Part shown: one piece after another, positions 32,990-36,215 of the stretch
Layout: every line of letters starts with the position of its first letter
Numbering within the stretch: position 1 is the first letter of the stretch
DNA from: Bacteroidales bacterium UBA5621
GTDB taxonomy: Bacteria > Bacteroidota > Bacteroidia > Bacteroidales > VadinHA17
Length of the DNA stretch: 36,215 bases
Direction: 5' to 3'
NCBI GenBank assembly: GCA_002424525.1
Contig: DIKJ01000168.1
Location: 1 to 36,215 of the forward strand
The notes under the pieces: generated by a model
What the model was told of the DNA's origin: nothing
Database searches by the model: none
What the model saw: only the letters and a program-made list of their open reading frames with translations
Translations under genes and position numbers: made by a program

Positions 32990-34609
32990 ATGAGTAATCT
33001 TAAAAAAATTCTGATTCCGGCCTTAATATTAAGTTCAATAACATTTGAACTCTCAGGGCAGGTTTTCGATAAATTACCGAGAAGTACACCTGAATCAGAA
33101 GGAGTCTCTTCGTCAGGAATTATTGATTTTCTGAATGCTGTTGACACTGCAGGTATGGTCGAGTTACATAGCTTTATGTTTCTCAGGCATGGTAAAGTGA
33201 TAGCAGAAGGGTGGTGGAAGCCATACGGACCTGATTATAAGCATTTACTTTATTCTGCAAGTAAAACTTTCACTGCCACGGGGGTTGGTCTGGCAGTATC
33301 TGAAAACAGGCTAAAGCTGACTGATAAAGTAACTTCCTTCTTCCCTTATTCCCTTCCGGACACAGTCAGTGATTATATGAAAGAACTGACCGTACAGAAT
33401 CTTTTAACAATGTCGGTGGGGCAGGATCCTGAACCCAGATCAATGGGTAACACCGGAGACTGGATCAATACCTTCCTTAGTACAAAACCAATTCACAAAC
33501 CTGGAACTATATTCATGTATAATAACATGGCTACATTTATGTTATCAGCCATTATCCAGCAAGTTACCGGACAGACACTGTTTGAATACCTGCAACCAAG
33601 AATTTTTAAGCCTCTGGGAATTCGCGGTATCGACTGGGATCTTAACCCTCAGGGAATAAATCTGGGAATGATAGGTCTCAGGCTTCATTCTGAAGACCTG
33701 GCTAAATTCGGCCAGTTACTGTTGCAACAGGGTGTGTGGAATAAAAAGCAACTCATACCCAAAGAATGGGTGAAAGAAGCTACGTCCTTTAAAATTGAAA
33801 CTCACAGTCCGACAAATAAAGTAACCAAAGAAAAGAGTGACTGGTCGCAGGGTTATTGTTACCAGATGTGGAGGGGCAGGAACAATACTGTGCGTGTTGA
33901 CGGGATGGCTGGCCAGTTTGTAATTCTGATACCTGATAAGGATGCAGTGATCGTTCTGACCGCCAACGCAAGAAACACACAGCATGAGCTGGACCTTGTC
34001 CATAATTACCTTATTCCGGCAATTAAATCCAATACGACTCTTCTGGCAAACCAGGATTCTTATAATGAATTAATGAAGAAGCAATCGGAACTCTGCCTGA
34101 AACTGCCAGAGCCTTTTTTGACAAAATCCGAATTTGAAACCAGAATCTCAGGAAAAGAATTTCTAATGGATGAAAATGATTACAATGTTCAATCAGTATA
34201 TTTTGGCTTCAGTAGTGAGGACTGCACCTTTGCCTTGAAAAGAAATAACCAGATAAGTATTTTAAAAGCCGGATCAGGAAGCTGGAGAACAACCAAATCA
34301 TCATTGACATCATTGTTAGCTCCTTCCAGGAATATTTCATCAAAATCAGTTGATGCTAATTATACTGTACCGCAGGCATTAATTCCTGCAGCAGTAGTTT
34401 ACACCTGGACCGACGACTCGACTTTGGAATTAACTGCCCGGTTTATCGAGGAAAGTCTTGGTGCCCAAACAATAGCATGCAGGTTTACCGAGTTAAATGG
34501 TGTTGTAAGAATTACTATTGAACAAAAGGGACCCTCTTTCCAGGCTGGTGGTCAGGGAAGGGGACCTGCACCGGTTCAGTTACGGGGTACTCTGGTTGAT
34601 ATCAGATAA
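32990..34609 (+). CDS. Secreted serine hydrolase of the beta-lactamase/CubicO (class C) fold
   Basis: The 539-residue product has a signal peptide (KKILIPALILSSITFELSGQ) and a penicillin-binding-type domain with Ser89 and Lys92 in YSASKTFTA (SxxK) and Tyr177 and Asn179 in FMYNNMATF (YxN). RVDGMAGQFVILIPDKDAVIVLTANA is the third conserved strand, with the usual H/K-x-G replaced by GMAGQ. A C-terminal beta-rich domain (about residues 370-539) may bind ligand or lipid. Such proteins hydrolyse esters, D-amino-acid peptides or lactams in the periplasm; the substrate is unknown. The gene reads more AT-rich and less GCC/CTG-biased than its neighbours, which may hint at later acquisition. Confidence 0.88.
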   Translation: MSNLKKILIPALILSSITFELSGQVFDKLPRSTPESEGVSSSGIIDFLNAVDTAGMVELHSFMFLRHGKVIAEGWWKPYGPDYKHLLYSASKTFTATGVGLAVSENRLKLTDKVTSFFPYSLPDTVSDYMKELTVQNLLTMSVGQDPEPRSMGNTGDWINTFLSTKPIHKPGTIFMYNNMATFMLSAIIQQVTGQTLFEYLQPRIFKPLGIRGIDWDLNPQGINLGMIGLRLHSEDLAKFGQLLLQQGVWNKKQLIPKEWVKEATSFKIETHSPTNKVTKEKSDWSQGYCYQMWRGRNNTVRVDGMAGQFVILIPDKDAVIVLTANARNTQHELDLVHNYLIPAIKSNTTLLANQDSYNELMKKQSELCLKLPEPFLTKSEFETRISGKEFLMDENDYNVQSVYFGFSSEDCTFALKRNNQISILKAGSGSWRTTKSSLTSLLAPSRNISSKSVDANYTVPQALIPAAVVYTWTDDSTLELTARFIEESLGAQTIACRFTELNGVVRITIEQKGPSFQAGGQGRGPAPVQLRGTLVDIR

Positions 34610-34700
34610 TGTATCCGGAATTATACTTTTATCCTTTATCTTTTAGCCTGTGCTGTGGAATTTTTTCTTTTAAACCGGTAACCTTTTGTGTTTTTCTGAC

Positions 34701-34708
34701 TATATTTG
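34701..34708 (+). promoter_or_regulatory. Putative -7 element for the ComM/YifB gene
   Basis: TATATTTG is an exact TAnnTTTG match 35 bases before the start codon. The nearest TTTG (34685-34688) is only 12 bases upstream, so the -33 box is not confirmed. Confidence 0.45.
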
Positions 34709-34743
34709 AGTGGTGTTTCCCATTGTGCTAAACAATTACTGAA

Positions 34744-36215
34744 ATGTTGGTGAGGACCTTTTCCAGTGCCGTTACAGGCATCGATGCCGTGATTGTGACT
34801 ATTGAGGTGAACGTTTCTGCGGGTATCCGCTTTTTCCTTGTCGGACTGCCTGACGTTGCGGTCAAGGAGAGCCAGCAACGCATCGAGTCTTCACTACGTA
34901 TACTGGGTTACCGGTGGCCGGGGAAGCAGGTGGTTATCAACATGGCGCCGGCCGATATACGCAAGGAGGGGTCATCGTATGATCTGCCGCTGGCCATAGG
35001 CATTCTGGCGGCCGACGAAAAGATTGTGAGCGGTGAGATAGGTTCGTATGTGATTATGGGAGAGTTGTCTCTTGATGGAACCCTTCAGCCCGTAAGGGGT
35101 ATACTTCCTATTGCCCTGAAAGCCCGGGAGGAGGGATTCAAAGGGGTGATAGTTCCCATGAAGAACGCAAGGGAGGCGGCCGTTGTTGACGGACTTGAGG
35201 TCTACGGCATGGAGAAGATCGGCGATGTGCTTGATTTCTTTAACGGCATCAGAAAGTTCACACCTGTAAAGGTTGATCTGATGGAGATATTCAACAGCGA
35301 GGCCAACAAGTATGAAGTCGATTTTTCAGACGTACGCGGTCAGGAAAATGTTAAGCGTGCGCTCGAAGTAGCTGCCGCCGGCGGACATAATTTGCTGATG
35401 ATAGGCCCTCCTGGAGCTGGCAAGACAATGCTGGCCAGACGATTGCCGACAATTATTCCTCCGCTTACCCTTGAGGAGGCTCTGGAGACCACGAAGATCC
35501 ATTCGGTGGCAGGAAAAATAGATGACCATATGGCGCTGATGGTAAAACGCCCCTTCAGATCGCCTCATCATACGATCTCGGATGTAGCCCTTGTCGGAGG
35601 GGGTACGAATCCCCTGCCGGGGGAAATATCCCTCGGGCACAATGGAGTTTTGTTCCTCGATGAACTGCCGGAATTCAAACGTTCGGTGCTGGAGGTCATG
35701 AGACAGCCGCTGGAAGACAGGGTAATAACAATCTCACGGGCAAAAATGACTGTGGATTATCCTGCAAGCGTAATGCTCGTTGCCTCGATGAACCCTTGCC
35801 CGTGCGGGTTCCATAACCATCCGGAGAAGGAGTGCATGTGCTCACCCGGAATGGTTCAGAAATATCTTAACAGGATATCAGGTCCGCTCCTCGATCGGAT
35901 AGATATCCACATTGAGGTCGTTCCGGTGAACTACGACAAGCTTACCGGCAGAGGGAGTGCCGAACCGTCGGCGGCAGTTCGCGAAAGGGTAGTGAGGGCA
36001 AGGGCTGTTCAGGCAAAGCGGTTCGGGCATGTAAGGGGGATATATGCGAATGCCCAGATGACGGCCTCGATGCAAAGGCGTTATTGCCAGCCCGACGAGA
36101 CCGGAGGGAGGCTCCTGAAAGCCGCGATGGAGATCAGGGGCCTTTCGGCGAGAGCCTACGACAGGATTCTGAAGGTAGCCCGCACAATAGCCGACCTCGG
36201 AGAATCAGAACACAT
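34744..36215 (+). CDS. ComM/YifB-family Mg-chelatase-like AAA+ ATPase, 3' end outside window
   Basis: From the ATG at 34744 the frame is open to the window edge, giving the first 490 of about 510 residues. Domains in order: the N-terminal Lon-like (ChlI) fold (VGLPDVAVKESQQRIESSL; NMAPADIRKEGSSYDLPLA), the AAA+ core with Walker A IGPPGAGKTMLARRLP and Walker B VLFLDELPEF, the RSPHHTISD and GEISLGHNG blocks, the zinc-like cysteines in MNPCPCGFHN and CMCSPG, and the Mg-chelatase C-terminal domain. In Vibrio ComM is a branch-migration helicase that helps integrate transformed DNA; most bacteria keep the gene for unclear reasons. Confidence 0.95.
   Translation, partial: MLVRTFSSAVTGIDAVIVTIEVNVSAGIRFFLVGLPDVAVKESQQRIESSLRILGYRWPGKQVVINMAPADIRKEGSSYDLPLAIGILAADEKIVSGEIGSYVIMGELSLDGTLQPVRGILPIALKAREEGFKGVIVPMKNAREAAVVDGLEVYGMEKIGDVLDFFNGIRKFTPVKVDLMEIFNSEANKYEVDFSDVRGQENVKRALEVAAAGGHNLLMIGPPGAGKTMLARRLPTIIPPLTLEEALETTKIHSVAGKIDDHMALMVKRPFRSPHHTISDVALVGGGTNPLPGEISLGHNGVLFLDELPEFKRSVLEVMRQPLEDRVITISRAKMTVDYPASVMLVASMNPCPCGFHNHPEKECMCSPGMVQKYLNRISGPLLDRIDIHIEVVPVNYDKLTGRGSAEPSAAVRERVVRARAVQAKRFGHVRGIYANAQMTASMQRRYCQPDETGGRLLKAAMEIRGLSARAYDRILKVARTIADLGESEH

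Noticed and set aside
34636..34878. Minus-strand reading frame of 80 codons at the start of the ComM/YifB gene
   Set aside because: Opposes the conserved N-terminus of the ATPase and has no family features.

Overview
The window looks like a chromosomal segment of a Bacteroidota member, most likely an environmental, probably anaerobic Bacteroidales relative. Reasons: several promoters fit the Bacteroidota form TTTG-N19-TAnnTTTG; Shine-Dalgarno sequences are mostly absent; and the families present are typical of the phylum (head-GIN/DUF2807 protein, mutL next to two rhomboids, SiaC, GH97, tandem FKIxHWPGA membrane proteins). Hcp and a membrane pyrophosphatase suggest low-oxygen, energy-limited life. 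I see no tRNA, rRNA, CRISPR array, insertion sequence or phage gene.

Layout. 1-2016: tail of a DUF2807 protein, converging on a Sua5/YrdC-type tRNA-modification gene and a PLP aminotransferase. 2136-8807 (+): a secreted S9 peptidase of the glutamyl-endopeptidase type, an unrecognised two-repeat protein, a K+-dependent membrane pyrophosphatase with a clear promoter, and a threonine/serine dehydratase. 8804-13428 (-): mutL, two overlapping rhomboid proteases and a membrane-anchored EEP phosphohydrolase, probably one operon. 13616-14482 (+): an EEP lipoprotein.

14500-21337 (-): a complete seven-gene efflux operon in the order tetR, tolC-like, hlyD-like, ATPase, ATPase, permease, permease. It resembles E. 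coli ybhGFSR with its TetR regulator, but the fused YbhF is split in two and an outer-membrane channel is included. The two ATPases are asymmetric. 21752-26399 (+): a Gfo/Idh/MocA oxidoreductase, a YpfJ-type zinc metallopeptidase preceded by possible alternative RNA pairings, and two paralogous membrane proteins built on a 60-residue repeat, the first of which lacks a normal start codon. 26476-27495 (-): a GH97 glycosidase remnant. 27572-29224 (-): hcp with a 3' terminator and a 5' palindrome.

29480-32223 (+): a nitrogen-acquisition module: predicted outer-membrane beta-barrel, Amt ammonium channel and a PII protein lacking the uridylylation tyrosine. The barrel and amt genes share a G6 box upstream. 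32234-36215: an orphan SiaC, a secreted beta-lactamase-fold hydrolase and the first 490 codons of a ComM/YifB ATPase cut by the window edge.

The strongest leads are the missing start codon and 60-residue periodicity of the tandem membrane proteins, the shared G6 box with the Tyr-less PII protein, the internally deleted GH97 gene, the paired complementary segments over the metallopeptidase start, and the asymmetric ATPase pair.
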